From Warburgia ugandensis (lineage: Eukaryota; Streptophyta; Magnoliopsida; Canellales; Canellaceae): DNA of 64,000 nucleotides. The notes under the pieces were generated by a model. That model did no database searches, was not told the DNA's origin, and was given only the letters and a program-made list of their open reading frames with translations. Shown piece by piece: positions 34,331 to 48,346 of this stretch; position 1 is the stretch's first letter; each line of letters begins with the position of its first letter. Position numbers and translations under genes: made by a program. The stretch is taken from positions 49,366,001 to 49,430,000 of the forward strand of contig CP141127.1 in NCBI GenBank assembly GCA_035236585.1. The letters are read 5' to 3'.

Positions 34331-37117
34331 AAATTCAATAATATTCGTTGTAACAATCTTCCAAAATATTGGAAGTAATCATATCTTTCCTTGTTCTTCC
34401 ATTATTTGGAAGTGATTACCTCATTTCTATTAAAAAAAATTTATACTTCTTTACTATTTCTTTCTATTGACAATTTCTTTTCAAATTCTGTCATTGAATA
34501 ATAGTTTCCTTGTAATGATTCTTTCCTCATTCTCATCCTATCTATTGTTTTTGTAACACTCTTTGTGTGCCATATTATTCATAATACTTGACTTTCTACA
34601 TTTTTCCTTCTAAGATAGTGTCATTTAAATCTTCATATATATTCTTTATCCTCTTTTGTTATCTCTTTCTCATATTCAGAACAATATTTTAAAAATTCTT
34701 ATAATCCATGATAATATTTATCTCTTTCCCTTTCATATATATATATATATATCATTGGTTTCAAAATTTCTAGATTATGTATTTCCTCATGCTTCTTTCA
34801 AGCATACCTCCTTACTTTTTCATATCATACTAACCCTTTATTTGAAGTATTCTTGATAATTCCTATTAAAGAGTCCATATTGACTTTGTAGTCATACACT
34901 CTGAAGCCTTTAAAAACTCCATAATTTACCATATATTCTTTAATTCTCAACAATCTACCATAAACTCTTTAGGGTTTATGTAATCAATGGAAAGATTATA
35001 CTAAAAGAATATCCTTATAGTATGTTATACAACCAGTAAGAGATAAATTTCTCTAATTGTCATAGTCATTTCATATTTTATTTTCATCTCCAATCTTTGT
35101 TGGGTCAACTTCCATATCATCTTTAGATTTATATGATCCTAAACTTTGCTTTCTTCAATCAACATGTACATTTACCAGATAGTTGACAAGTTTTGTAAGT
35201 GTTTAACATATATTCTATAAATGCTCTTGATTTCATTAAATCAATTCCATATATCATTAGCACTTCATCTAATATATTCATTCTCCTCAAATTCATGAAT
35301 ATCATTTATACAACTCATATAACTCAAAATTTGTTTTGATTTCAAATGATGTTTCATTTCCTATTCCCAACTGATGATAATAAATTTGGAAATACTCATC
35401 CTTATAGAGTAAAAGGGTACTTAATTTCCTCAATAATATCATTTATGTTCAATGCATCCTCACATTGATCCTTCCTTTTTCTTTTTCCAAGGAAATTTAT
35501 TACTTTCTTAATGTAAATTTCTATACTCACTCCTAATCCTTAAAATTTGTTCTTTTAACTCATTCAAATAATTTGATGTCTTTTCCTCAACTACTATAGA
35601 TATTTCCTCATTAAATATTATGTTAGATTGAAAATCTTCAAAATATCTTAAAATTTCTAACCACATATTTCTCCCAAAATCTGGATTCATACCTCATTCA
35701 TAATCATCTCATTTTTCTAGACTTTAAACTTAAGTTTAGTTGCCTATATTTGTTTATAGGTCTTCATTTCTCATGTTTATTTCATCATTCCTTCAAAATA
35801 TATTCTCCTTACTATATTTCTTAAATCTTTCAATATCACCAAATCTATCATATGATTGAAATCAATATCTCCATTCTTTATATAGGTCTTTATTTGCCAT
35901 GATCAATAAGATGTACTTCTCTTTATGATAATCAATGACTATATTTTCCCAAATCATCACATCAATATTTCTCTTTGTTTTTATTTTCCATCATCATTTC
36001 ACCACCAATGCCAAATTTACTTCTATTTACTATAGTTCGAAAATTATTTTCAATATCACCAAAGTTATCATATCAATATCCCTCTAATTCTTGATAATCC
36101 TTTTGTGCTAATTTCCACAATTGATATATCATACCAATAAAATTTCTAACTTAGTGATTTCATATTTGTTGTACCATATATATGGACAACAATGTCTTTG
36201 TTAACCACATATTTTAATTATCTTTCTTAATAAGTTTGGAATTATATATATATATATATATATCAACATATTTAACTCTCTTCTTCCTTATCATTTTATT
36301 CAAATTTTAAAGATCACTTCTTCATGCTCTAAAATTTTATCATCTGTTTATTAAACCCTTTTCCTTTACTAATTTTTGGAGAGAAAATGCTTACTTATCT
36401 CCTATTTCCTCTTTATTTAAAACTATTCTAATTTTCAAATTTCTCAGTTATCTCCTTGAATTCCTTTCAAGTAATATCATCTCTATTTTGAAGATTAAAT
36501 TCATTTAATTTTGTAAACATTCTAACTCTTACATGTAGCAATAATATAGGTAGCAATTGTAACTCTTACATTTATATTTATTATTATTAATTTTGAAATT
36601 TATAATAATTCTAAGGTTTCATCTTTAGTATCTATTGCTTCTTCAAATTATAATTCACCTTTCCTATTAAGGTTGAAGTTTTTCCTCCTACACCATTTCC
36701 ATTGTATTTTCCAATTTACCACTTCTTTCTCTTAACCTCCATTATTTTACTTAATAATGGTTATATACATACTAGTATTGGTGTACATTATTTCTACATA
36801 TGTACGTTTACTCAGGACTTCAGGTCAGACCTAACCATCATACATTACATCTTTATCTATTGTAATGTTTTCCTTATTGACTTCTATATCTTACTATTCC
36901 CTCTATTGAGATTCTTACTTACTAAGAAGTATTCCTAGTTCTTTCGCTAAGTAATATCTACTTGTACTATACTATTCCTTCATTACACTAACTCTTTCTA
37001 TACTCATCCTCAACTAATGAGTTAACTCTTTCCATACTCATCCTCAACTTAGATTGTCATAATCATATTGGACATAAGGGGCTGCAAGTGACTGGATGAA
37101 CTTGCTCTGATACCAAC
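34331..37117 (-). mobile_element. Internal region of element A, noncoding
   Basis: It runs parallel to element B's internal region: for example GTAACAATCTTCCAAAATAT here and GTAACAACCTTCCAATCTTT at 55973, and the block ACATACTAGTATTRRYGTAC near the PBS in both. Frames are short in all six readings and no retroviral motif is seen. A (AT)n run lies at 36243-36263. Confidence 0.75.
37104..37115 (-). other. tRNA-iMet primer-binding site of element A
   Basis: The plus strand reads GCTCTGATACCA, the 3' end of plant initiator tRNA-Met; the minus strand is therefore the PBS TGGTATCAGAGC. It is two bases from the LTR. Confidence 0.9.
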
Positions 37118-40100
37118 TGTGGCAACCCATGTTTTTGAAATACATTTTCGTTATTTATTTTCAAATGGTGGTCAACCAATCTTGCAAACATTTTGAAAAC
37201 TTAAGAGCGGAAATATTTTCTTTGAAATTCTTTTCAGAAAACACGAATGCCACATTTCACTCACATATACATACATAATTTTGTATACAACATATGTTTC
37301 CAAAGAAACTCATTTTATTAAAATTGCAGGATCGATCCAGTGGTTCACATACATAGCTGCTTTATTACATCTTATGTCCAAAATACACAAATCAAAATAC
37401 AATCCAATCCTTTCCACAATAGTATATAGTCTTGATCAACAGTATGGTCTTCGTCTTCCCATGTCGTATTCTTCCATTCTTTTCTTTTTGTATATAAGAT
37501 ATTGTAAACATTCAAACATTTATAATATCTCAGCAAGCTATGCTTGGTAGGGGATTCAAGAACATATGGAATCGTATAATTCAAAAGTACAGTATTCATA
37601 ATCATCATATACCATATGAATCATATAATTCAATCTCCATGAACCATACCATACATGATCATTCTATCATATAATTTATCATGTAACATCTATTATGATA
37701 ATTCCAAACCATTTACCACTATATCGTATGTGTATGTATGTATATATATATATATACAGTAAAAAATCGTGAAAAATAATTAATATCTCAAACATCAATA
37801 ATCATACTCAGATATACACTATTGATAAATCATCCAGACTTTTGCTGGGAAATACTTCCTCATTGAGGTAGTATTGGCATCTCACTATGCCATGCATCAT
37901 AATGCAAAATACTCAAGGACTACTATGTTGCAGTCTGATCCGTACTAACGCACTCAGATAATTGCCCTATTCACCACTGATACCACGGTGGAAAATATTG
38001 TGTCACTGGTCATATGGGGAGTCAGGACTTTCATAGTGGGGCCTTCCCTTAATTGCCCCACCTGACTTTTAGCCTCTCTTTGGGCAGGATATCATAATAT
38101 CATCAAATTTCAGGAAGTGGGTTACCAAACCCTCATAACTTTCCTAGTATAGCATCCCTAGGCTTATGCCTATTTAAAACAAAACCACATGCCTCCATGC
38201 TTGGATCTAAAATACTTCTTGTACATCTTAGACGATCTGTCTATTTATATTATCATCATCATATTCAATATCCTCATACTAAAGATATAACTCCATTTCT
38301 AGATTTAGGGATCCTCATATACAATGAATGATATCCATGTTCATATAAGTTTAGGGATTAATCATTTACTGTAAATGATCCCCATATCCTTTAATTTGGT
38401 ATTCATATACCAAATGTTATTAAGTGTAAGGATACTCATTTGATACAAATGATATCCATTATTATTATGTTCTTATCTAAGTTTAGGGGTTATCATAAAT
38501 GATACCCGAGTATTTATTATGTATTCCATCTAATCTCAACAGTTATTTCTATCTCATATACATGAATTATGATTCAGATGTAACTAAACATATTATCATC
38601 TTTAAGCATTATAATGTCTATGTATAACAACAATTCCATAGACTATAGGTCTTGTATTCTTAAAGTTCCACCTACCTTCATGTAGTGATCTACCCCTTCA
38701 GAACTTCCATGATTGACGTATGAAATCTATAAATACATATAAACTGTCATTATTTAAACAACTTAGATAAACTCATATTTATATTCCTTATCTAATCTTG
38801 TCCTTTGATATAAAGGATCTAGATCTATCTTGTGTTCCTATCATCCATACAATCTATCTTCCTCAGGTAGTATTTTATCCTTTTGATCAATAGATTTGAT
38901 GGTTAGAATGACCTTCTAATCTTTTAGATCTAAGTATTTCTATCTCTAAGTCTTTGTGTGTCCGTCTCTTTGATCTTGATCTTTTATAGATCCTTTGATC
39001 AACAATTTATACTTGTTGATAAAGACCAAGGGCCTAGATCTTTCATCATCTAGTTCTTCTTTGAACTAAGTTTAGTTATTTGATCATCCCTAAGGAAGAT
39101 GATCCTGGTTCTCTTCCTTGAGTCATATTTGATCAAGGGTTTGATTATCTAATCTAATAATCTAGATTTGTCTACAACATACATGCATGGATGCATAATG
39201 AAATACAACATTATGATTCTTATTGTTCTTGATCATTTAAGATCCTATGGATTTTGTTTGATCATCCTTATCCTACTTACAATTTTTATTAGAATTAAAT
39301 AATTTACTAACCTTTTATGCTATTATTATTATTATTATTTTTCAACCAGTTAATGTTTTACTGGTGGAAGATAGCTTATTTCATCCTAAGTGTAGATAGC
39401 TCCTCTTATTTCCAATTGACTAAGGCTTACTAGTTAAATGGCTGAACACAAATTGGTTACTTCAATCCTCATGTAAGGAGGCGTTTAAACCTCACAAACA
39501 TCAACAAAAGGTAGGGAAAGAGTGAGGCTCTATTAGAAAACCCCCTTAACCACCATTTTTAGCATTCATTAGAGTGACCTTAGCTCAACCTTTCATAAGG
39601 TTCGTATGAGCATTTTAACCCTATGTACTCTTTCGAATTAATTTTAATTAAGTCCATGAACATTTAAAATATCATTCATGGGGTTTATTATTCTCCTAGT
39701 TTGGGCCAAGGATTTGATAACCCCTATTGTTATATTGTTGTATTAACTATAGCCCTTACTAAAATTAAGTCCATTGTCATTTATTCCATGTAAATGTCCT
39801 TCAACTCTATTTTTCATTTAATTACATTTTCAATGTAATTTACATTACATAACATAAGCATTAAAGCATAAATAAATAAATAAGTAAATCTACTAAGCAA
39901 TAAAAGACATTTATAATATCATTTAATAATTCAAATGAAAATTTAACATGCCATAACTGTTCATCATGATCCAATGGTCATATTTGACTTCTATTCATTT
40001 TTCATCCCATTTAGGGTTTAGATCTTGATGTTTTAGTTTCCTTTAGATCTAATAGATTTTCTTAATGTGATTTTATCGCTAGATCATTGATGCATCTCAT

Positions 40101-41299
40101 CAAATGTTCTGATCCTTCTTGATCCAACTGATCAAGAAGATCTTAAGCCATTTTATCCAATTTAAGGCTTCTTACTCCCAAATTATCATCATCAAGTCTC
40201 CATATGATCTTAAGTTTATGTCATCATCCAAATACATCCACACTATCCAATCATCCTTGATCAAATTGATCAAGGAGATAACCATTCACTTTTATGGATT
40301 TTACTACTTTTAAGGGTCAAGATCTTAAGATCTGGAAAATAATTTACATCCAACCATTTCATTATTGTAATTATACATTTAGATCATCATATAAACTATT
40401 TTAAAAAGTCTGATCATACTTGATTCATCAGATCATGAAGATCCATGCTCATTTTTATGATGTTTCTTCTTTTAAGGCTAGATTTCTTAATTAAACATAT
40501 ATTAGTCACTTTTAACCATTGATTCCATGTTCCGGAATCACAAGATTATCAGTGGATCAGAATTATAAAGTCTAATCATTCCAAATTTCACTGATCATAT
40601 GAATTAGTAATACTTTTCTTTAATAACAAAATTTTACATTCATCAAAACATAAATTTTCTAAGTTCAGTACCTTATACAAGTAACAAGGAATCTATAGCA
40701 ACTTTTAACGCTAGAATAGGAGCTAAATTGAGCTGTTAATTGAAGAAATAAGGTTTCAATACAAATATTGGATGGCTTAGATCTAATCTGGGTGTACCAA
40801 GTGCGGGGATGACCAGCGGCCCACACCTGTTACCACCTTTTACCGGTGATCTAAGAGGGGTGACCGGCTATGGGTGAGACTTTCCAATCTGGACTGTCAA
40901 ATCACCCAGCCATGGATCACCATTCATCTCTCAACATCTAGGGCTGAGATCTCATCTCTTGGGGTTTCTGGGCCCCAGGAAACCATCCAATGACTTAGAA
41001 GTTTCATCTGAGCTGTCCATGATGGGGATCTCAACCTTGTTGCTGGATCTGTCATTCCCGACGGATCAACTACCAGGGAGATCACCTGGAGGCCAGAAAA
41101 CCTAAGGGAGGTGCCAGAATGGAAGGGAAATGAAGTGGGTGGCCTACCTCTGCTGGTTCGGTGAAGGAATTTCATTAGAGAAGCTGTGTACAAGAGAAAT
41201 AAAACCCTAGATGCCGAAAATACATACAACAAACAAATTCTCTATCGTCGTTGCCGTAGAAGATGGAAAATATTGGGGAAACATAAATCCCCATGTTCG
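37118..41299 (-). repeat. Right LTR of element A, truncated
   Basis: It begins TGTGGCAACCC next to the PBS. Similarity to the left LTR ends at the CCCATGTTC block near 41299. The AATAAA signal (minus strand, 37314-37319) and the conserved core at 37531-37560 match the other LTRs. Two short degenerate repeats with TAAATGAT words occur at 38290-38510, as in the left LTR (30840-31050). Confidence 0.8.
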
Positions 41300-44200
41300 A
41301 AGTTTTAGATTTGAGTAGATGTCTTTAATTGATGTAGGAAAAATTTTCTTTTGAAAGTATACAATTGATAAAAACCTTCAAGAAACTTTATGTTTTTAGG
41401 AAATAAGCTTCCAATTTTCATGATCTTTAAGATTTTCATGATCAGATCTTGGGGATCTGATTTAATGATGAAATAATGTTAAAATAAAGTAATATATGCT
41501 TTATTTTGATAGATCAAAGATAAATTGAGAGATCTACCCTTTATGGTAGAAAAACCCTAAAAATACAAAGGGACCCACTTGATCAATGAGATCAAGCATG
41601 ATCAGAACCTTTGGATAGGTTGTATGAATGGGATTATATTAAATATAGTTAGATCATGGATTAAATGTGACAAAAACAAGTGGATATGATCTTTGGATCT
41701 TAATGGAGTAAAAGCCCTAAATGTAATTAAAACCCTTGATCTAAAGGAAAAGATCTAAGATCTAATGGTTGGATCATAAGTAAAAGTTTTTAATAATCTT
41801 AATCTAATTAGTTTAATTGTCTTTTATTTGATAACAGAATTGTAAATGTGATTTATATTATAAATTAGGAAGCATGATACTGTAATTCTTAAATTTTAGC
41901 ATATTATGCTCTAAATATTATTAGTTTGTTATTAGGTTGGTAGATTTAATTATCTTAGGGCCATGTTAGTTTAAATTTGAGATTTTAGCATGATTCCATT
42001 AGATTAGTAGTAAAATTTCATGTATTTCATAACTTAGGATCATGCTAGTTTAAGTATAGTTTTATTCCATTATGTTAAGTTACATTCATAGGAAGCATGT
42101 TAGTATAAATGGTTGTTAAACTTATATTGGATTTATGCTTTAAAATTTATGATTTAATTGTTATCAAATTTTATTAGTAGATTCAATTGTTAAGTAGTTG
42201 TTAAGATATAATGAGCATGAATCACAAAAAATGTAAACTAATGGAATATAAAGATTTATGGACAATTAAGATGAGTGAATGACTTTGACTTAATATTAGT
42301 AAAGGTTATAGTTAGTAGGACAATATAGGGATTATCAAATCCTTGGCCCAAACTAAGAGAATAATTAACCCCATGAATGACATTTTAAATGTTCATGGAT
42401 TTAATTAAAATCAAATAGATAGAGTACTTAGGGTTAAAATGCTCATAGGAATCTTATGAAAGGTTGAGCTAAGGTAACTTTAGTGAATGTTGAACATGGT
42501 GCTTAAGGGCATTCTTTAATAGAGCCTCACTCTTCCCCTGCCTTCCATTGACATTTGTGAGATCTAAACGCCTCCTTACATGAGGATTGAAGTAACCACT
42601 TTGTGTTTAGCTATTTAGCTAGTAAGCCTTAGTTAATTGGAAATAAGAGGAGCTGTCTAGACTTAGGATGAAATAAGCCATCTTCAACCAGTAAAACATT
42701 AACTGGTTGAATAATAATAATAATAGCAGCATAAAAGGTTAGTATATTATTTAACCCTAATAAAAATTGTAAGTAAGATAAGGATGATCAAACAAGATCC
42801 ATGGGATCTTGAATGATGAAGAACAATAAAAGAAATAAATACTTTTTGATGTATAATATATATATATATATATTTCTTGCAATTTAGATGATCAAATAGA
42901 ATAGAAGATCTAAACCCTTGATCAAATATGATTCAAGGAAGAGAACTATGATTATCCTCCTTAGGGATGATCAAACAACTAAACTTTGATCAAAGGAGAA
43001 ATAGTTGATAGAAGATCTAAGCCCTTGATCTTTATTAACAAGTATAAATTATTGATCAAAGGATCTATGAAAGATCAAGATCAAAGAAAGGACTACACAA
43101 AGACTTAGAATAGAAAATACTTAGATCTGAAAGATTAGAAGATCATTCTAACAGTCAGATCTATTAATCAATACTATCTAAGGAAGATAGATCATGATAG
43201 GACACAAGATCTAGATCCTTTATATCAAAGGACAAGATTAGACAAAGAATATAGATAGGATAAAAAAATATAGGATTACTAAGATTATATAAATATTGAC
43301 AGTATGCATGGATTTACAGATTTCATATGTCAATTGGGATCATGGAAGATTTGAAGAGATGAAGCACTACATGAAGGTAGGAGGATTTTATGAATGCATC
43401 TACATGAAAAATACAGGTTGAATACATGATCTTATGTCAAGAAATGTTGACAAGTGTAATGTAAATACTTGCATTAAACCCCTTGAGAACCCTTATGATC
43501 CAACCAAAACACATATGAAATGGTTAAGTTAGAATTGAGAAAAACCCTAAGTGGATAGGGAACTAGAAGGTATTCTAGCCCTAGATAAATAGACAAATTG
43601 TCTAATAAGTATAAAAATCAATACATGGGAATCATTCATATAGAATGGTGATCCCTAAACTTGTATGAACATGGGTATCATTCATTGTAAATGATGATCC
43701 CTAAGTTTGAAGTGAAATCCTATCCTAGGTATAAGAATACCAAAACACGAAGATGATGATATAAGCAGACAAGACGTCTGATGAGTAAAAGAATACTTTA
43801 TATACAAGTAAGGAGGCTTGTGGTTTTTATTTTAAACAGGCATATGCCTAGGGGTGCTATGTTAGGATGGTTACGAGGGTTTGGCCACCTGCTTTACGAA
43901 ATGTGATATATATGATGATACTGTGCCCAAAGAGAGGCAAAATGTTAGGTGGGCCAATTATGGGAAGGCCACCATTGTAACGGTCTGTCTCTGCATATAG
44001 ACATGACATAGATGATTTTCCACATTTGGTATCCGTGGAGTATGAAAGCAGTTATCCAAGCACGTTGGTATGGATTAGACTACAACATAGTAGTCCTTTG
44101 AGTATTTTGCATTATTATGCATGGCATAATGAATGCCGATACTACCCAAATAAGGGAGTATTTTTCTAGTAGAATCTGGATGTTTTATCAGCTCAGTATG

Positions 44201-44873
44201 GCTAAGTGTGATGATACTGCTCAAATGAGGGAGTATTTTCTAGTAGAGTCTGGATGATTGATCAAGTTAGTGTGTCTGAGTGTGACTATTGATGTTTGAA
44301 TATTAACTACTTTTCATGGTTTTGATCGTATATATATATATATATCTATACAACATATGCAGTATGTATGTGTAAGGATGTACATATATGACAAAGTAAA
44401 GAGATTGATCTATGAGTATGAATAATGGGATTATGAAGTATTAGGATTATATTGTCAAATTATTATGCTTCTTGAATCTCCTACCAAGCATAGCTTGCTT
44501 AAATATTGTAAATGTTTGAATGTTTACAATATCTCATTTGAGAGCATTGTATTGTATTGAGAGTTTTTATTGTATGGTGAGCTTTAAAATTTGGATTATG
44601 TAATTTAGACAAGTATTATACTAATGCCCTGGCTGTACTGTGAACCACTGGATGGATTTTGGAATTTAATAAAAGTATATTCCTTCAATGGAATTTTATC
44701 TTGTACAAAATTCTACTTATGATATGTATGAAGTGATGACTTGGGTTTTACAAAACAAGTTCTAAAGAAAAGAATTTTTGCAGCTTTGTTTTGAGAAATT
44801 TTTTTACTACTAAGGGTACCCTGCCTTTGAAAAATGTATTACAAAATGTGTTACGAAAACCCAGGTCATCACA
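41300..44873 (+). mobile_element. Inverted, truncated family-B-like LTR
   Basis: This segment is the reverse complement of the LTR type at 59197-62150 or so. It ends with CCCAGGTCATCACA at 44873 (the mirror of TGTGACGACCC) and holds an AATAAA on the plus strand at 44668-44673. Its other end is missing: sequence equivalent to the outer 1.6 kb of the B LTR is absent, and it joins the right LTR of element A directly. No PBS follows 44873, so it is a solo or remnant LTR rather than part of a full element. No genes are seen in it; an (AT)n run lies near 42857-42872 and another near 44330-44345. Confidence 0.8.
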
Positions 44874-45709
44874 CATATTGATCATCACTATTTGATTTTT
44901 GTGCAAGGAAAATTGGCAAAGAAGTAGTGGCGATCTTATGGGCCATGACTTCATCAACATAGATTAGGTTTTCATTGCTTTCCTATATTTGGATGTGAGT
45001 GAAATTGTAGTAAGGCCCCTTATAATTTTAATTTCAAATTTATTCAATTTTTAAAAGGAATAATGCAGAGGTGAATGAGTTGTTGGATACTGTGCCATTA
45101 ATAAACACTTCTCAATGGCAAGCTAGAGTAGAACACCCTATAGAGCCTAAAATTCCAATTGAACCTTATAATGTAGAAGACATACTTGATTAAGATGTAC
45201 AAACCTTATTTGAACAATCACAAGATAATCAAGAAGAAAAAGAGTTAGTTGATGAAGCTATGGTCCACATGATTGCCACCTGAAACCTTAACTGTGCTAG
45301 TTAAACAAAAGAAGAAGAAGAGTTAGTTGATAACTAATTTTACATCTAATAAATCTAGGGTATACATTGGAAGATAATCAAGGTTTAAGTAAAACCATGT
45401 CCTTTCCTCTTGTAGTACAAGAATAACCTTTTTAGGAAGGGCAAAGTTAGCTTATACCCTTATTTTAAGACAATGTAAGGGAAATAGAAGAAAAAAGATA
45501 AATTGAATACAATGGTCATTGCTCTCCATAAAATTGATCCAAAATGGGACAATTCATCTAGAATTGATCCTAAGCAATTCATGGTGGGTCAAAATGTCAT
45601 TGTATTAGCACCACCTCAACGTACAAAGGTGGTAAATTATATTGACTACTGTGAAATATTGAAGATGGGAGATTTTGAATATGATTCCCCACAATTCATA
45701 ATCATGATG
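44874..45709 (+). other. Older segment left of element G2, possibly Athila/Tat-related
   Basis: Open stretches such as ELLDTVPLINTSQWQARVEH (about 45080-45140) and IDPKQFMVGQNVIVLAPPQR (about 45555-45620) look as if they were once coding, but I recognise no family. The sequence continues at 52776 beyond the G2 insertion, where a GCACCTACTGGGAGGCAACT box and TTCAGGTTGGGGAGT occur; similar boxes are found in the 3' parts of Athila/Tat-type plant gypsy elements. Assignment is tentative. Confidence 0.35.
45705..45709. repeat. Left target-site duplication of G2 (TGATG)
   Basis: TGATG directly precedes the TGTGACG end of the LTR and is repeated at 52776-52780. Confidence 0.95.
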
Positions 45710-48333
45710 TGTGACGACCCGGGTTTTCCCATGCATTTTTAAATGAAAAATCTAAATTCCTAAGGTGGGATCCCTATTTGAAAAACAATGCAGTGCAGCG
45801 AAAAAATCTTTTATTTGAAATTCAATTTGAAAACCTCGGTGTCATTTGCTTTCACAACAACCAAGGTAGTTTTTGAAAAGCTTTAGAAATCACAAATGTT
45901 TTTCCGCAGATCTATCCAGTCACAGCACACAGCTCCAACTATAATTAAATACAAATACATGTCCAAAGGGTTGAGAATTTACTTACATATATAAGTGTCT
46001 CCTTTTTCATTCACTTGCTCATAGCACTAACATAGATGTCCTCTACTTGTGGATGGAATCATCCTGAAAAATGTTAAGGATAGGGTATGTACTATACTCA
46101 GTAGGAGTCTATCACTACTAGTTTTATAATGCATGCGATCTTTAAAATCATGTGCTCATAAAAACATATGCATGTTGTTCGAATAATCATGTTCAATATC
46201 GATATTAAAAGCCACTGCCAAACCAGAATACTGACGACTTAAAGAAATATCATAATCCAAGTCGAAAGTATCATATATCCTAATCATAAAAATATGCATC
46301 AGATGCTCAACTGAATCCAACTCATAGATATCTATCATGGTATGGTCGACCAACCTTATATCATGCCATATGCAATGCACATAAATCTACGAAACCATAG
46401 GGTCCCACTATGCCCACAACCTCACTGCCGTGTGGTCCCCGGGTACCTAGGGACACAGGATCATATACCTCCATGGGGCATATGACACTTTGACCTAGTG
46501 CCATGACACCAGTGGTAGCCCCCTGTACCACATGCAGTTGAAGCAGAGACAAGCCCTTTTTGGGCGTGGTACCCATCCACCTAATAGTGGTAGAGGCTGG
46601 GTGGCCAACCCACACCCCTCGGCATAGCACCCACGAGCTTACTAGCCCAAATCATGTACGATCAAATAAGCCAAAAGCCTCTTTTCAAAACCTGTCCTCT
46701 TTGGGTCCCTCACAACTGCCTGGCCCTCGGCACTCTAGCGTCTTTTGGCAACCCTCAAGACATGCAATCAAGAACTTAATGCTCATAAATCATGCAATGT
46801 ATGCAATAGTTTGCAAAACATATCCATGCATAATGTATGTGCAATATTTACAAAACATGTCTATGCATAAAGCATTTATCACATGCATGCTGAATTAAGT
46901 CATGTTAAACAAGTCATGTACTTAAAACATGTATCTGCAAAACAATCATAGTGCTTTTAAAAGAATCTAGTAGCGATAGAACACCTACCTGACTAGGTCG
47001 CGTTAACCCTTTTGTCCTCGTACACTCCTGAACATGGTTTGGGGACTCAAGGTTAGTTTAGCCTATCTTTTATGGGTTTAGAGTAGTTGGGTCTTATTAC
47101 TTAGGCATTAGGGGTCCACCCCTATGCCTATGGGTGTCCTAAGGTCCTAATTGGGCCTTGGTATTCTCAGTTTTCCAAAGGTCTAGTGGCCACGCACCAC
47201 CATCCTATTCTAAGGGTCATGCCCACCTTTGATTGGGCCTTGATCAGGGATTTTATAGTTTAGATGTGTCCGCGTCGTCGACACGAACACGCCTTTTGCG
47301 GCGCCTCAATCGGAGCTCTAGATCTCAAGTTATAAGCGTTTTAGTGTCGCACGTACATAGGAGTCTTAAAAATAAAAAGACGGAATGATAGGGCGCTGCG
47401 CATCTGTGACGTGCGCCCCGGCTTCCTTAAGGGATGAAAAAACCTGCATTGCTAGTGCACTGTGCTTTTGCAGCGTGCGCCTCAGCGAGCGTGTCTGCAG
47501 ATGCGCTGGGTTCTCCCACCCGACTGCCTCTTTTGCGGGCGCGTCCCTGGACGCACCCGTTTGGTTTTTCAAATGAAGACGACATGGGATGTTTCGACTA
47601 GAACTTCCTCCTCATTGGGGAACCGTGGCGTCCTCAGGACACCTTGGTTCGACCCTGTCGAACCAGTGCGGCCCAGGGAAGGGCCCTGGGTCCTTGGTGG
47701 CTCTCCCGGGCTCCGTTTTGCATGGTTTTTCATGCAAAAACCTAGGGAAATTTATCTTGGAACTATGGTGGAGATGGGTTTTGAGGGATCTTGGGCGTAC
47801 TTGGCTCGTTACTGGGTTTTTCTCCTTGTTTTCCCCTCTAGGTCATTGCTCCAAGATGGGTTTTCTTCATCATTTTGGGCTGCCATTAGAGGCGCCCAAG
47901 AGCTTTATTTGTAGAGCTAAGGGAGGGTTCTAGAGGGGGCTCTCACCACCTTTGAATGGCGGTAGAGAAACCTCCAGAATGGCGGTGATTTCTCCTCCAA
48001 TCGCCGTCATTCTAGAACCCTCTAGAGTTTGAAGATGAATGGGTGCCCGTATCGAAATGGGCCCCTGTGTTTTGCAGCTAAATCCATTTTTTGTTAAATT
48101 TATAGTTTTGCCCCTGAACTTCAAAGGGCCATAACTTGCTCATTTTAACTCCGTTTTGGGTGATTTTGGTCTTGTTGGATTCCTTTTTCCAAGACACATC
48201 TAATGGTACCATTTTCAGGACCTAATTTTCTGGGTTCAGTCAAGGCGACTAGTGAAATGACCAAAATGCCCTTATCTTCAAAACTGAACTTTTGATGGGA
48301 TTTTAATATTTCAAAAAAATTGGGGTCATTACA
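45710..48333 (-). repeat. Left LTR of G2 (3' LTR in element orientation)
   Basis: It runs from TGTGACGACCCGGG to TTGGGGTCATTACA. A GC-rich, CpG-rich patch (about 47270-47720) contains plus-strand ORFs of 150 and 114 codons antisense to the element. These have equivalents in the right LTR but no recognisable domain. Confidence 0.93.
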
Positions 48334-48346
48334 TTATTACCCCCTT
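48334..48346 (-). other. Polypurine tract of G2
   Basis: The minus strand reads AAGGGGGTAATAA directly before the TGTAATGACC start of the 3' LTR. Confidence 0.85.

Larger units (their letters stand above)
29666..41299 (-). mobile_element. Noncoding LTR retrotransposon A, right end truncated
   Basis: The left LTR starts TGTGGCGACTC at 29666, the internal region is about 34331-37117 and the right LTR starts TGTGGCAACCC at 37118. A tRNA-iMet primer-binding site read on the minus strand (37104-37115) fixes orientation. No gag, protease, RT or integrase was recognised in the internal region, whose sequence is AT-rich and related to that of element B. The left LTR-internal junction, with the polypurine tract, is deleted, and the right LTR breaks off near 41299 at an inverted LTR. 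No target duplication can be tested: CGTAG precedes the left end, and the right end is lost. It interrupts the LINE. Confidence 0.8.

Noticed and set aside
46560..46898. 112-codon ORF in the G2 left LTR and its 153-codon counterpart at 50858-51319
   Set aside because: Their lengths and frames differ between two LTRs that are otherwise nearly identical, so no protein has been kept.
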